A stretch of DNA of 64,000 nt, from positions 32,108-96,107 of the forward strand of contig CAWDKH010000016.1 of the NCBI GenBank assembly GCA_963802905.1, in the 5' to 3' direction. Below the pieces are notes generated by a model that was not told the DNA's origin, did not search any database, and saw only the letters and a program-made list of their open reading frames with translations. Origin of the DNA: DASQFQ01 sp963802905 (GTDB taxonomy: Bacteria > Actinomycetota > Thermoleophilia > Solirubrobacterales > Solirubrobacteraceae). Below are positions 24,410-33,719 of the stretch, piece by piece (within the stretch, counting starts at the first letter, position 1; each line of letters starts with the position of its first letter). A program made the position numbers and the translations under genes.

Positions 24410-25243
24410 CTAGGGAATGTTCCGCAGCCGCTGCAGCTCTTCGGCGACGTCGAAGGCGGGCTCCGGCCAGCGCAGCCCGAGCTCCTCGAGCTGCTCGCAC
24501 AGCAGCCGCGTGATCGCCCAGTTGCGGTACCACTTGCGATCGGCGGGCACGACGTGCCAGGGCGCCGCGTCGGTGTCGCAGCGCTCGAGCGCGTCGGCGT
24601 AGGCCGCCATGTAGTCGTCCCACAGCGCGCGGTCCTCGAGATCGCGCGGGTTGTACTTCCAGCGCTTGGTCGGGTCCTCGAGGCGCGCGATCAATCGCTG
24701 CTTCTGCTCCTCGGGCGAGATGTGGAGCATGCACTTGACGATCTTCATCCCGCCGTCGGTGAGCTCGGCCTCGAAGCGGTTGATGGCGTCGTAGCGGCGG
24801 CTCCACGTGCGCTTCGGGACGGCGCCGCGGACGCGCGCGGCGAGCACGTCCTCGTAGTGCGAGCGGTCGAAGACGCCGAGCTTGCCGGCGCGCGGGAGCT
24901 GCCGGCGGATGCGCCACAGGAAGTCGTGCTTGCGCTCCTCCGGCGTCGGCCGTCCGAAGCTCGCGACGTGCAGGCCGGACGGGTCGCACTGGCCGACGAC
25001 GTGGCGAACGCTGCCGCCCTTGCCCGACGTGTCGAGCCCCTGGAGGACGAGCAGCACGCTGCGCTGCCCGCCGCTGCGCCCCTCGGCGTAGAGCTGCTCC
25101 TGGAGCGTCGAGAGGCGCTCGGCCAGCGCGGCCTGCTCCTTCTGGGCGTCGGCCTTGCTGCCCTTGAAGCCGGGGGTCGCGCGGGTGTCGATCGCGTCGA
25201 GGTCGCGCACCCGCAGACGGTCGCTCATGCGCTTCGCCATCAC
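24410..25243 (-). CDS. Polyphosphate kinase 2 family phosphotransferase
   Basis: A 277-residue PPK2. The Walker A is GLDTSGKGGSVRHV, the Walker B/catalytic region is GVFDRSHYEDVL, and the lid is DPTKRWKYNPRDLEDRA. Such enzymes phosphorylate nucleoside mono- or diphosphates with polyphosphate, or the reverse. It has one PPK2 domain of usual length. Subclass cannot be fixed from sequence alone. Met codons at 25243 and 25240 are alternative starts. Confidence 0.95.
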   Translation of the reverse strand: MMAKRMSDRLRVRDLDAIDTRATPGFKGSKADAQKEQAALAERLSTLQEQLYAEGRSGGQRSVLLVLQGLDTSGKGGSVRHVVGQCDPSGLHVASFGRPTPEERKHDFLWRIRRQLPRAGKLGVFDRSHYEDVLAARVRGAVPKRTWSRRYDAINRFEAELTDGGMKIVKCMLHISPEEQKQRLIARLEDPTKRWKYNPRDLEDRALWDDYMAAYADALERCDTDAAPWHVVPADRKWYRNWAITRLLCEQLEELGLRWPEPAFDVAEELQRLRNIP

Positions 25244-25255
25244 GCGAGGCTAGCC

Positions 25256-26002
25256 ATGCGCAAGGATGCGCGCGTGGTCCTCACGCGCGAGTACGTCGAC
25301 ATCCCGGTGGACGGCCGGCAGATGCGCACGTTCGTGGCCGCGCCTCGCGACGGCGGCCCCTATCCCGGCGTCGTCTTCTACACCGACATCTTCCAGCTCA
25401 CCGAGCCGTCGCTGCGCTGGGCCGTGCGGCTCGCGGGCTATGGCTACGTGGTGGCGGTGCCCGAGATCTACCACCGCATCGAGCCGGCCGGCACGGTGCT
25501 CGAGTTCGACGACGACGGCAAGGTCCGCGGCCAGGGCGACGCCGACGCAACCACGGTGGCGGACTTCGACGCCGACGTCGACGCCGCGCTCGCCTGGCTG
25601 GCGGAGCACTCGAGCGGCTCGCTCGGCGCCGCCGGCCACTGCACCGGCGGCCACCTCGCGTTCCGCGCGGCGTTTCACGAACTGGTGCGCGCGACCGCGT
25701 GCTGGTACGCGACCGGGCTGCACGACGGCAAGCTCGGCAAGGACCCGGATGCGGGCTCGCTCGCGCGGGCGCGCGAGATCGAGGGCGAGCTGCTGGCGGT
25801 CTGGGGCACGACCGACCCGCACACGCCGGAGACCGCGCGCGAGGTGATCAAGGCGGGGCTCGACCCGCTCGCGACCCGGCTGACGTGGCGCGAGTACGCG
25901 GCCGCGCACGCGTTCGGCCGCGACGTCGGCGACCGCTACGACCCCGCGGTGACCGACGAGGCGTTCGCGGAGACGATCGCGCTGTTCCGGCGCAGCCTCT
26001 AG
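25256..26002 (+). CDS. Dienelactone hydrolase family protein
   Basis: A 248-residue alpha/beta-hydrolase of the DLH family. The Cys nucleophile sits in AAGHCTGGHLAF (G-x-C-x-G-G), Asp in WGTTDPHTPE, and the likely His in YAAAHAFGRDVGDRY. DLH enzymes open dienelactones in aromatic degradation, but many actinobacterial members have other ester substrates. It is divergent from PPK2 and shares CTAG with the convergent FUSC gene. Confidence 0.92.
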   Translation: MRKDARVVLTREYVDIPVDGRQMRTFVAAPRDGGPYPGVVFYTDIFQLTEPSLRWAVRLAGYGYVVAVPEIYHRIEPAGTVLEFDDDGKVRGQGDADATTVADFDADVDAALAWLAEHSSGSLGAAGHCTGGHLAFRAAFHELVRATACWYATGLHDGKLGKDPDAGSLARAREIEGELLAVWGTTDPHTPETAREVIKAGLDPLATRLTWREYAAAHAFGRDVGDRYDPAVTDEAFAETIALFRRSL

Positions 26003-27114
26003 GCGGCGAGGAGCTCTTCGGTCGGCCGGTCCCAGACGGGGGCGTCCGGCTCCTCGGCCAGCTGCTCGGCGGCGCGCACGAGGTCGACGGCGACCGAACG
26101 CACCTGGCCGGCGATCTGCGTCAGCTCGGGCGAGTCGTACGCGTGATTCGCGTGGCGGGCGGCGCTGAGCGCGAGCGGGCGCAGCTCCGTGTGGCGGGCG
26201 GGCTCGTCGTACTGCGCGCCGAGCTCCCAGACCGCGTCAGCGAACTCGCGGACCGCCAGCGGAAGCCCAGCGGGCGCCGGCTCGGCGCCACGCGTGTGGC
26301 GCAGCACGTAGCGGGTGAGCACGCGCGCGTTGCGGACCGCGAAGTCGACCTGGGGCATCGTGTCCTCATAGCGGCGCAGGACCGCGCGGTCGCCACGGCG
26401 GGTGAGCGAGAAGCGCGCGGTCTCGCTCGCCGCGGGCAGCGCGTCCTCGAGCGCCTCGACGTCATCGTCCATCTCGCGCGCGGCGTGCAGCGCCTGCTGC
26501 GCGCGGCCGGTGTCCCCGGTCTCGAGCGCGCCGGCGGCCTCCTGCAGCGTGTGCCCGAGCTTGCCGACCACGGACTGCGCGGCGCGGTTGACCATCAGGA
26601 CGGGATCCGCCGGCAGCAGCAGCGACGCGATCGCGAGCCCAATGCCGCCGCCGATGAGACCCTCGAACAGCCGGTCGAGCGAGAACCCGGGCTCGGCCTG
26701 CTGCAGCGAGGCAAGCAGGATCGCCGACACAGCGGCCTCGTTGACGAGCATCGGCCCGCCGCGCAGGAGCAGCGCCGCGGTCATGGCGAGCGTCACGACC
26801 AGCGCGATCTGCCACGGGCCGGTGCCGATCAGCGCGAGCAGCACGCTGGCGACGGCGAGGCCGATGACCACGCCGCCGACGAGCTCGACCGCCTCGCGGC
26901 GGCGGTGTCCGTAGGTGGCGCCGAGGCAGATCACCGCAGCGATCGAGGCGAACGCCGGGCGCGGGCTGGGGAGCAGCAGGATTGCGAGGTACCAGGCAGC
27001 GACCGCGGCAGCGGCGGTCTGGAGCACGACGGGCATCTGGGGGAGGACGGTGCGGCGGAACATCTCTTGAGTGTCATCGGCGGTCCTAAGGGTTCCTTGA
27101 GCCCGCAACAACAT
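25999..27114 (-). CDS. FUSC-family membrane transporter-like protein
   Basis: A 371-residue protein. About six hydrophobic segments in the first 170 residues (AAWYLAILLLPSPRPAFASI, GLAVASVLLALIGTG) are followed by a long helical cytoplasmic region. This half-length form matches FUSC/aromatic-acid exporter (ArAE) proteins of actinobacteria. ATG 27114 is the longest start; ATG 27063 (MFRRTVLPQM) is also likely. Substrate unknown. Confidence 0.87.
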   Translation of the reverse strand: MLLRAQGTLRTADDTQEMFRRTVLPQMPVVLQTAAAAVAAWYLAILLLPSPRPAFASIAAVICLGATYGHRRREAVELVGGVVIGLAVASVLLALIGTGPWQIALVVTLAMTAALLLRGGPMLVNEAAVSAILLASLQQAEPGFSLDRLFEGLIGGGIGLAIASLLLPADPVLMVNRAAQSVVGKLGHTLQEAAGALETGDTGRAQQALHAAREMDDDVEALEDALPAASETARFSLTRRGDRAVLRRYEDTMPQVDFAVRNARVLTRYVLRHTRGAEPAPAGLPLAVREFADAVWELGAQYDEPARHTELRPLALSAARHANHAYDSPELTQIAGQVRSVAVDLVRAAEQLAEEPDAPVWDRPTEELLAA

Positions 27115-27117
27115 CCT

Positions 27118-27651
27118 TTAATACCAGCCGCCGACGCCCTCCCCGCCGACCGGATCCTGCGGCGGCGGGCCGAGCGCCGCGATCCGCTCGCGGGCGGCCT
27201 CCAGCTCGGCCTCGGACAGGTCCTCGCGCAGCAGGTCGTAGTTCTCCTGGCCCGGCGGGTAGGCGCCGACGACGGTGAAGCCGTCGCGCGGCGTCGCGCG
27301 ACGGTGGCCGGTGCCGGCGGGCAGGACGAGCACGTCGCCGGCTTCGACCTCGAACGCCTGGCCCTGCGGGCCGCCGAGCTCGATCGTCGCGCGGCCCGCC
27401 ACGCACGCGAGCGCCTCATGGGAGGTCGAGTGGAAGTGGTGGAAGTCGAACACGCCCGCCACCCACGAGCCGCCCCAAGCGTGCCGGGCAAAAAGCGCGC
27501 GCGCCGCGTCGGCGTCGGTCACGGCCTCGACGCCGCGGTAGACGAGCACGGGGAAGCGCGAGTTGTTCGGGATGTGAGCGCCGGGCGGCGCCTGCCAGGT
27601 CTCGCTAGGCGCCAAGCCAGGCAGCTTGCTGCCTCGCGGGGGGAGCCTCAT
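27118..27651 (-). CDS. YjlB-like cupin with hairpin element in its N-terminus
   Basis: A 177-residue single-domain cupin resembling Bacillus YjlB. The cupin motif is FDFHHFHSTSHEALACVAG then GDVLVLPAGTGH, giving a 3-His type metal site. Residues 4-17 (PPRGSKLPGLAPSE) are encoded by dispersed hairpin element copy B and have no cupin character. The native sequence seems to begin at ETWQAPPGAHIPNN. ATG 27651 overlaps the upstream stop as ATGA, so the element is inside the translated start region of an operon. The function is unknown. Confidence 0.85.
   Translation of the reverse strand: MRLPPRGSKLPGLAPSETWQAPPGAHIPNNSRFPVLVYRGVEAVTDADAARALFARHAWGGSWVAGVFDFHHFHSTSHEALACVAGRATIELGGPQGQAFEVEAGDVLVLPAGTGHRRATPRDGFTVVGAYPPGQENYDLLREDLSEAELEAARERIAALGPPPQDPVGGEGVGGWY
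27604..27647. repeat. Dispersed hairpin element, copy B, inside a coding region
   Basis: It matches 598-641 at 39 of 44 positions. The core stem is AGGCAGC-TT-GCTGCCT (27619-27634), again a perfect 7-bp stem. The G-C pair at 27624/27629 replaces the C-G pair of copy A. It is read as PPRGSKLPGLAPSE in the cupin gene. The equivalent frame of copy A would give PPLGTKVPGLAPSR. Confidence 0.6.
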
Positions 27652-28205
27652 CGGTACACCGCCCCCAGCAGCGCCGCGTAGGAGCGCACGAGCAGCGCGC
27701 GCTCCTCGCGCAGCAGCGGGTGCTGCGGGTCCTTGCCCGCCTCGATCCAGCGGTCGGAGACGTCCATCGCCTGCGCCCGCAGCTCGGCCGCGCGCCGGAC
27801 GTCCTCCGGCGGTGCGCCGTAGGTGTAGGCGTAGAGGTCGCGCAGCGCGACGACCAGCGCCTCGCCGAGCGCGTGGTCGCCGTACTGGTTCTCGCGGTGC
27901 GCGCGCCACCACTCGACCTCGAGCTCCGCCGCGCGCACCGGGTCGATGCTCGCGCCCAGCAGCCGGTAGAAGCGCGTCATCGTCGCCCGCGCGCCGTCGG
28001 GGTCGTTGTCGGGGAACGGCGCCCACTGCATGTTCGCCCGCAGCACCAGCCACGCGCCGTAGAGCGTCTTCGGCCAGCTCATGCGGAACGCCGCGCGCAC
28101 GAGCGCGACCGACGCGACCAGGAACGCCGCCCACTTGCGGCGGTAGTAGGTCTCCCACGCGCGGCACTCGTAGCGGCCGACGGCGCGAGGATCGAAGCGG
28201 CGCAT
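27648..28205 (-). CDS. Hypothetical protein in a P450 operon
   Basis: A 185-residue protein with no recognised domain. It has a hydrophobic stretch near residues 27-40 (FLVASVALVRAAF) and is otherwise helical and charged (AWETYYRRKW; EVEWWRAHRENQYGD; AMDVSDRWIEAGKDP). It might be membrane-associated. It starts at ATG 28205, one base over the P450 stop (TGATG), and overlaps the cupin start. Its position suggests it serves the P450, but no function can be read. Confidence 0.72.
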   Translation of the reverse strand: MRRFDPRAVGRYECRAWETYYRRKWAAFLVASVALVRAAFRMSWPKTLYGAWLVLRANMQWAPFPDNDPDGARATMTRFYRLLGASIDPVRAAELEVEWWRAHRENQYGDHALGEALVVALRDLYAYTYGAPPEDVRRAAELRAQAMDVSDRWIEAGKDPQHPLLREERALLVRSYAALLGAVYR

Positions 28206-29477
28206 CAGGCGATCACCATCGTGCCGCCGCGCGGCGAGAAGGTCACGTTGCGCCGCGCCACCCGCTCGGCCGTGCCGGACGCCGGCCGCAGCGTCCGCCG
28301 CCGCACGATCTCGGCGAGCGCGACGCGCATCTCCATCTCCGCGAACGCCGCCCCGAGGCAGCGCCGCACGCCGCCGCCGAACGGGATCCACGCGTAGGTC
28401 GCGGGCGCGTCCTCGAGGAAGCGCTCGGGGCGGAACGCGTACGGCTCCGGGTAGCGATCCGGGCGCGTGTGGGCGAGCCAGATCGCCGGCGTCACGTCGG
28501 TCTCCGGCGGGAGCACGTGGCCGTTGACGCGCAGCTCCTCGCTCAGCCGCCGGCCGGCGAGCGGGACCACGGGGCGCAGCCGCAGCGACTCGGCCACCAC
28601 CGCGCGCAGGTACGCGTCGTCGTCGGCCGCGCCGAGGCGCTCGAGCACGTGCGGGTGGCGCAGCAGGAGGTCGAACGTCCACGCCAGCCCGGTCGCCGTG
28701 GTCTCGTGCCCGGCGAGCAGCAGCGTCATCAGCTGGTCGCGGATCTCGGCGTCGTCCATCGGCTCGCCGTCCTCGAACCGCGCCTCGACCAGCAGCGACA
28801 GGATGTCCTCGCCCGGATCGGCGCGCCGCGCGGCGATCTCCGCGCCGAGCATCGCGTCGATCTCCTGCCGCAGCGCCTCGAGCTTCGCGAGCGGGTCGGG
28901 CCCGCCGAACCGGCGCGAGAGCAGCACGCTGAACTGCAGGCCCGCCGACGACGTGCCGGCCAGCAGCTGCCCGAGGCGCTCGCCCAGCCGCTCGCGGTGC
29001 GCGGCGTCGGACACGCCGAACACCGCGCGCAGGATCACCTCGAGCGTGACGGCCTGCATCCGCGGGTGCAGCGCGAACGGCTCGCCCGCCGGCCAGCTGT
29101 CGACCTCGCGCGCGACGACCTCGCGCACGGTCGCCTCGTACGCGCGCATGCGCGCGCCATGGAACGGCGGCAGCATCAGCTTGCGGCGCGCGAGGTGCTC
29201 GCGCCCCTCGAGCAGCAGCAGCGAGCGCGAGCCCATGATCGGCTGCAGCGCCACCGTGCGGCCCGGGCGGGAGCGTGTGCCCGGGGACCGTGTAGAGCGC
29301 GCGGATCGCCTCCGGGTCCGAGAGCATCACCATCGGCGTCTGGAAGCCGAGGAAGCTGACGCTGAACGAGTCGCCGAAGCGCCGGCGGCACGATTCGAGG
29401 AACGAGATCGGCCGCAGCAGCCAGCGCAGGGTCTGCACGACCGGCGGCTCGGACGGCCCTGGCGGCAACGTGCTCAT
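28205..29477 (-). CDS. Cytochrome P450 (one frameshift)
   Basis: About 424 residues. I-helix AGHETTATG, K-helix ESLRLRP, and the haem-cysteine loop FGGGVRRCLG are all present. The N-terminal part (MSTLPPGPSEPPVVQ to VPGHTLPPG) lies in another frame; one extra C near 29267 explains the break. The sequence is most like actinobacterial unspecific monooxygenases of the CYP110/CYP102-like class without a fused reductase. No ferredoxin or reductase is adjacent. It leads a three-gene operon with an unknown protein and a cupin. Confidence 0.93.
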
Positions 29478-29495
29478 GCGCGTACTGTCGCATCG

Positions 29496-30278
29496 ATGCG
29501 CACGCGCATCCGCTCCCAAGCCCAGCACCTCACCGGCCGCCGCCGCCACGTCGCGCGGCGGCCGCCCGACGAGGAGCTCGTGCTGCAGCTCCAGCACTCG
29601 ATCGGCAACCGCGCGACGACCCAGCTGCTGCAGCGGACGCCCCAGGTGCTGACCAAGGCCGGCATCAAGACCGAGTCGCGCGTGAGCGACAAGACGCCCG
29701 GCCTGATCCAGACCGCGCTCGAGGAGAGCGTGGAGCTCAAGCCGTTCTTGAAGGGCAAGTTCCCTGGCTCGGCGGTCACCAAGGACTTCGAGATCCACAC
29801 CGACGAGAAGAGCTTCAACACCGCCATCAAAGCGCATTTCAAGAACACCGAGCCGATGACGGACAAGCAGATGGCGGAGGCATACGGGGGCTACGGCGGG
29901 TTCGTCGAGCGCGCGAACCGCAGGATCCACGTCCGCTCGCGCTCGACGTTCGGCCACGCCGTCCACGAGGCGATGCACAGGGTCTCGAGCTCCGGCTTTC
30001 GCGGCTTCTGGGGCGACTTCCTCAACGAGGGCGTGACGCAGCTGTTCGCCGACCGGTTGCTGGTCGAGCACGGCCTGACCAAGGTGACCGACCACAAGTA
30101 CAAGGACGAGCTGGCGTGCGCGGAGAAGCTGGTCGCGCTCACCGACGTCAACACCGTCGCCGGCGCCTACTTCCAGAACGACGCCAAGCTGCGGGAGGCC
30201 GTGCTGAAGAAGCTGAACGTCGATCTCCACACGCTGTCGCGGCTGGACGGCAAGACCATCTGCTCGCGCCTGCCGTAG
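29496..30278 (+). CDS. HExxH metallopeptidase-like protein with N-terminal IGNR motif
   Basis: A 260-residue protein. After a basic N-terminus it has VLQLQHSIGNRATTQLLQR (residues 29-47). This is the Gln/Leu-rich IGNR/AGNxAV segment found at the N-terminus of many DUF4157/extracellular-contractile-injection-associated proteins. The C-terminal half carries H157EAMH followed by Glu178 in FLNEGVTQLFAD, a gluzincin-like zinc site. Lysine-rich, lower-GC codons in the middle contrast with its neighbours. There is no classical signal peptide. It is divergent from the P450. A secreted or injected effector role is an inference. Confidence 0.75.
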   Translation: MRTRIRSQAQHLTGRRRHVARRPPDEELVLQLQHSIGNRATTQLLQRTPQVLTKAGIKTESRVSDKTPGLIQTALEESVELKPFLKGKFPGSAVTKDFEIHTDEKSFNTAIKAHFKNTEPMTDKQMAEAYGGYGGFVERANRRIHVRSRSTFGHAVHEAMHRVSSSGFRGFWGDFLNEGVTQLFADRLLVEHGLTKVTDHKYKDELACAEKLVALTDVNTVAGAYFQNDAKLREAVLKKLNVDLHTLSRLDGKTICSRLP

Positions 30279-31774
30279 TGCTGCTCGCCGAGCTCGTCAG
30301 CGCATCCGAGACCGTCGGCGCCACCAGCGCGCGCAGCGGCAAGATCGCCGTGCTCGCCGACGCGCTGCGCACCGCCTCCCCGGAGGAGGCCGCGATCGCC
30401 GTCGCGTTCCTGTCCGGCGAGCTGCGCCAGCGCCAGATCGGCGTCGGCTGGGCGGCGGTCCGCGACGCGCCGCCGCCGGTGGGGATCGCGTCGCTGTCGC
30501 TGATCGACGTCGACGCTGCGTTCGCGGCGATCGGGTCGCTCTCCGGCCCCGGCTCGCAGGCGGCCCGGCGCGCCGCGATCGCCGCGCTGTTCGGGCGCGC
30601 GACCGGCCCCGAGCAGGAGTTCATGCGCGCGCTGCTCTCCGGCGGCATCCGCCAGGGCGCGCTCGAGGGCGTGATGGCCGAGGCCGCCGCCCAGGCCGCC
30701 GGCGTGCCCGCCACGGTCCTGCGCCGCGCGCTGATGCTGCACGGCGACCTCGGCGACGTCGCTGCGACCGCGATGGCGGGCGGTGCCGACGCCCTGCGTG
30801 CGATCGGGCTGCAGGTCGGCCGCGGCGTCCGGCCGATGCTCGCCTCGCCCGCCGCCGACGTCGCCGCCGCGATGGAGAAGGTCAGCCCGGCGGCGGTCGA
30901 GTGGAAGCTCGACGGCATCCGCGCCCAGGTCCACCGCGACGGCAGCGACGTCGTCGTCTACTCGCGCACGCTCGACGACATCACCGCGCGCGTGCCGAAG
31001 ATCGTCGAGGCCGCGCTCGCCCTGCCGGTCCGCAGCGTCGTGCTCGACGGCGAGGCGATCGCGCTGCGTGAGGACGGCCGGCCGCACGCCTTCCAGGACA
31101 CCGCAGGCCGCGCGCTGCCGCTGCAGGCGCTGTTCTTCGACGTGCTGCACCTCGACGGCGAGGACGTGCTCGACGAGCCAGGCGCCGCCCGCGCCGAGCG
31201 CCTCGCCGCCGTCGTGCCCGAGGCGCAGCGCGTGCCGCGCGCGCTGGCCGAGGATGCCGAGGCTGCCGCCGCCGTGCTCGAGGAGGCGCTCGCGATGGGC
31301 CACGAGGGCGTGATCGTCAAGTCGCTCGACGCGCCCTACGCCGCCGGCCGGCGCGGCGCCGGCTGGCTGAAGGTCAAGCCGGTGCACACGCTCGACCTCG
31401 TCATCCTCGCCGCCGAGTGGGGCCACGGCCGCCGCCGCGGCTGGCTCTCGAACCTCCACCTCGGCGCGCGCCACGACACCGAGCCCGGGCAGTTCGTGAT
31501 GCTCGGCAAGACGTTCAAGGGGCTCACGGACAAGATGCTCCAGTGGCAGACCGAGCACCTGCTCGAGCTCGCCACCGAGCGCGGCGACTGGGTCGTCAAG
31601 GTCCGCCCGGAGCTCGTCGTCGAGATCGCGCTCGACGGCCTCCAGCGCAGCACCCGCTATCCCGGCGGTGTGGCGCTGCGATTTGCGCGCGTCCTGCGCC
31701 ACCGGCCCGACAAGCGCGCCGAGGAGGCCGACACGCTCGCGTCGGTGCTGGCGGTGTCCAGCGGGCCCAGGTAG
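30278..31774 (+). CDS. ligB: ATP-dependent DNA ligase (LigB-like)
   Basis: A 498-residue ligase. An N-terminal helical domain is followed by the adenylation domain with the nucleotidyl lysine K210 (EWKLDGIRAQVHR), and motifs DGEAIA, FFDVLHLDG, EGVIVKS and WLKVKP. The OB-fold ends the protein. It is the accessory ATP-dependent ligase common in actinobacteria, beside the NAD-dependent LigA. GTG at 30278 overlaps the upstream TAG by one base, so it may be coupled to the metallopeptidase gene, an odd pairing. Confidence 0.95.
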   Translation: MLLAELVSASETVGATSARSGKIAVLADALRTASPEEAAIAVAFLSGELRQRQIGVGWAAVRDAPPPVGIASLSLIDVDAAFAAIGSLSGPGSQAARRAAIAALFGRATGPEQEFMRALLSGGIRQGALEGVMAEAAAQAAGVPATVLRRALMLHGDLGDVAATAMAGGADALRAIGLQVGRGVRPMLASPAADVAAAMEKVSPAAVEWKLDGIRAQVHRDGSDVVVYSRTLDDITARVPKIVEAALALPVRSVVLDGEAIALREDGRPHAFQDTAGRALPLQALFFDVLHLDGEDVLDEPGAARAERLAAVVPEAQRVPRALAEDAEAAAAVLEEALAMGHEGVIVKSLDAPYAAGRRGAGWLKVKPVHTLDLVILAAEWGHGRRRGWLSNLHLGARHDTEPGQFVMLGKTFKGLTDKMLQWQTEHLLELATERGDWVVKVRPELVVEIALDGLQRSTRYPGGVALRFARVLRHRPDKRAEEADTLASVLAVSSGPR

Positions 31775-31824
31775 GGTCGGCGCGCGGCGGGTGCACGAGG
31801 CACCGGTCGAGAAAGGACTCGACC

Positions 31825-33244
31825 ATGCCCGCCCGCCCTCACGCTGGGATTGCCAGCCTCGCCGCTTGCGCCGTGCTGCTTGCGGTCGGCGCGACACCTG
31901 CGGCCGCGGCGTCCGTCGCCTACGTCGACAAGGGCGAGGTCTGGCTCGCGTCACTCGACGGAAGTGAGAAGGCGCGCCTGGCGAAGCCCGTGGTCAACGG
32001 CAACGGCGAAACCGAGACCTGGACCGACATCGCGCAGTCCGACGGCGGGCGGATCGTGGCGGTGCGCAACAAGCCGGGCCGGAGCTCGACCCTCTCGTCG
32101 TTCAGGATCTGGGAGCCAGATGGGACCTCCACCGTCGAGGGGCCGCTGAACGCCCCGAGCGGTTGGGCCTCCTACGCCTATCCGTTCGGCTTTGACATCA
32201 CCGCGGACGGTTCGCAGCTCGTCTACGGCTATTCAAACGAGAGCGACTGCTGCCCGAGCGAGCCCGGGTATGGGACGTACGTCCGGCCGGCGACCGGCAG
32301 CACGCTCAATCCGTTTGACATCGCCGGCGAGACGAGGCCCTCGCTCTTCGGCGCGCGGGTCGTCTCGGTCGACGCCTCGTCTCCGACGGTCATCAACGTC
32401 CAGGACGCGGGTGCCGGCAACCCCTCGACGACCGCCTTCAGCGCGTGGTACGCGGCAGGCATCCCCGGGCTCGACCTCGAGGGCGTCGACGTCGCGGCCG
32501 ACGGGCGCTTGGCAGCGCTCGGGTACGGGGCGTACAGCGGCGCCACGCAGACAGTCGGGAAGATCGCCGTCTTCGCGATCCAGGGTGTGGATCAGCTGCC
32601 CGCCGTCCCTGCCAGCGTGGACTGCTTCCTGCCCGCGGCCGGCATCGCACGGGACGCATCGCTCGCGCAGGACGCCGGGACCATCGCGTGGAGGGACGAC
32701 GGCGGCGTGAAGGTGGCCGGCACGCCCTCGACCGCGACAGACCCCTGCGAGCTGGCAAGCACGCCGGTCGTGCTCTCCCCGACCGGCACGCACCCGTCGA
32801 TCGGGGGCGCCGACGTGGACGCGTTCCTGCCCAAGCCGCCGCCGATCAAGACCTCGACCCCGACCCCGATCCCCGATCCCCGCCGTCCCCGGCCCGGGGG
32901 CACCGGGCGCGACCGCGCTCGGCGCCCCGGTCGTGACGCTCCCGAAGCGCCTGACCGCCAAGGCGCTCGCCGGCTCGCGCGGCGTTGCGGTCAAGGTCAG
33001 GGTCAGCGGCCCCGGGAAGGTCTCCATCAAGGGCACCGTTCCGGCTCGACGCCTCGGCCGCCGGGGCAAGCCGGTCGTCGTGGCCACCGGAAATCGCATC
33101 GCGCGGGCGGCCGGGACGGTGACGATCCGGCTGCGGCTCACCACCGTCGGCCGCAAGCGCGTCCGCCGGCTCAAGGGCGCGCGGCTCACCCTGCGGATCG
33201 TGCAGGGCTCGCGGAGCGCGACGAAGGTGGTCAGGCTGCGATAA
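31825..33244 (+). CDS. Secreted beta-propeller-like (PD40) protein (one frameshift)
   Basis: About 473 residues. A signal peptide (SLAACAVLLAVGATPAAAAS) precedes WD40/PD40-like repeats such as VAYVDKGEVWLASLDGSEKA and FDITADGSQLVYGYS. A Pro/Thr linker leads to a beta-rich C-terminal domain (VTLPKRLTAKALAGSRGV; RKRVRRLKGARLTLRIV). A frameshift at the CCCC run near 32875 separates the two parts. The C-terminal domain has the AKALA...G-V-V repeats seen in Thermoleophilia surface proteins. Function unknown. A purine-rich GAAAGGA precedes the ATG. Confidence 0.76.
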
Positions 33245-33437
33245 CCGCGCCGCGCCGGGCTCTCCAATCGCCACGCTGGTAGCATTCAGCACATATTGCC
33301 GGGGTCTTCGGGCCCTGGCGCGAGCGCGGCCGGTTGCCGCATCGGGCCCGCCACCCGCCGTGCAGTTCATGTGGCGACTCGACAGAGCCGGTCTCCACCT
33401 AGCGGCCGAGACGCCGTCACGAGAGGACGCACCCCCT

Positions 33438-33692
33438 ATGCCCCTACGGGCCGATGCAGCCACGTTGAACATGCAGCCGCGTCAACGACGAGACGTGTAC
33501 ATGTGGCTGGCCGAGATCCCCGAGGGCCGCTCGGTCAAGCACCTGCTCGGCGAGTTGGACATCCCTGAGCCGGAGCTCCGAGAGACGTTGCGCAAACTCG
33601 ACGCTGCTGGTCTGGCCAAGCGCGTCAAGGGGACGTGGGTGGCCACCCCGCTCGAAGGTTCCGAGCCGCAAGTCCCGGTCGCCGCGGAGTAG
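33438..33692 (+). CDS. Small winged-helix-like DNA-binding protein
   Basis: An 84-residue protein. RRDVYMWLAEIPEGRSVKHLLGELDIPEPELRETLRKLDAAGLAKRV, read as two halves around PEGRSV, has the helix-turn-helix/wing pattern of a minimal wHTH. The ATG at 33438 has a GAGAGGA 11 bases upstream; a GTG at 33360 would add 26 residues. The 193 bases before it (33245-33437) contain an AT-rich patch near 33280-33298 (AGCACATATTGCC) that may be its promoter and otherwise nothing I recognise. Confidence 0.65.
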   Translation: MPLRADAATLNMQPRQRRDVYMWLAEIPEGRSVKHLLGELDIPEPELRETLRKLDAAGLAKRVKGTWVATPLEGSEPQVPVAAE

Positions 33693-33719
33693 CGCTTCGT
33701 CGGCTGTAAGGTCGACTTC

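Noticed and set aside
28205..30278. A toxin-immunity or anti-phage island around the metallopeptidase
   Set aside because: Flanking genes are a P450 operon and LigB; no immunity partner, nuclease or mobile element is visible.
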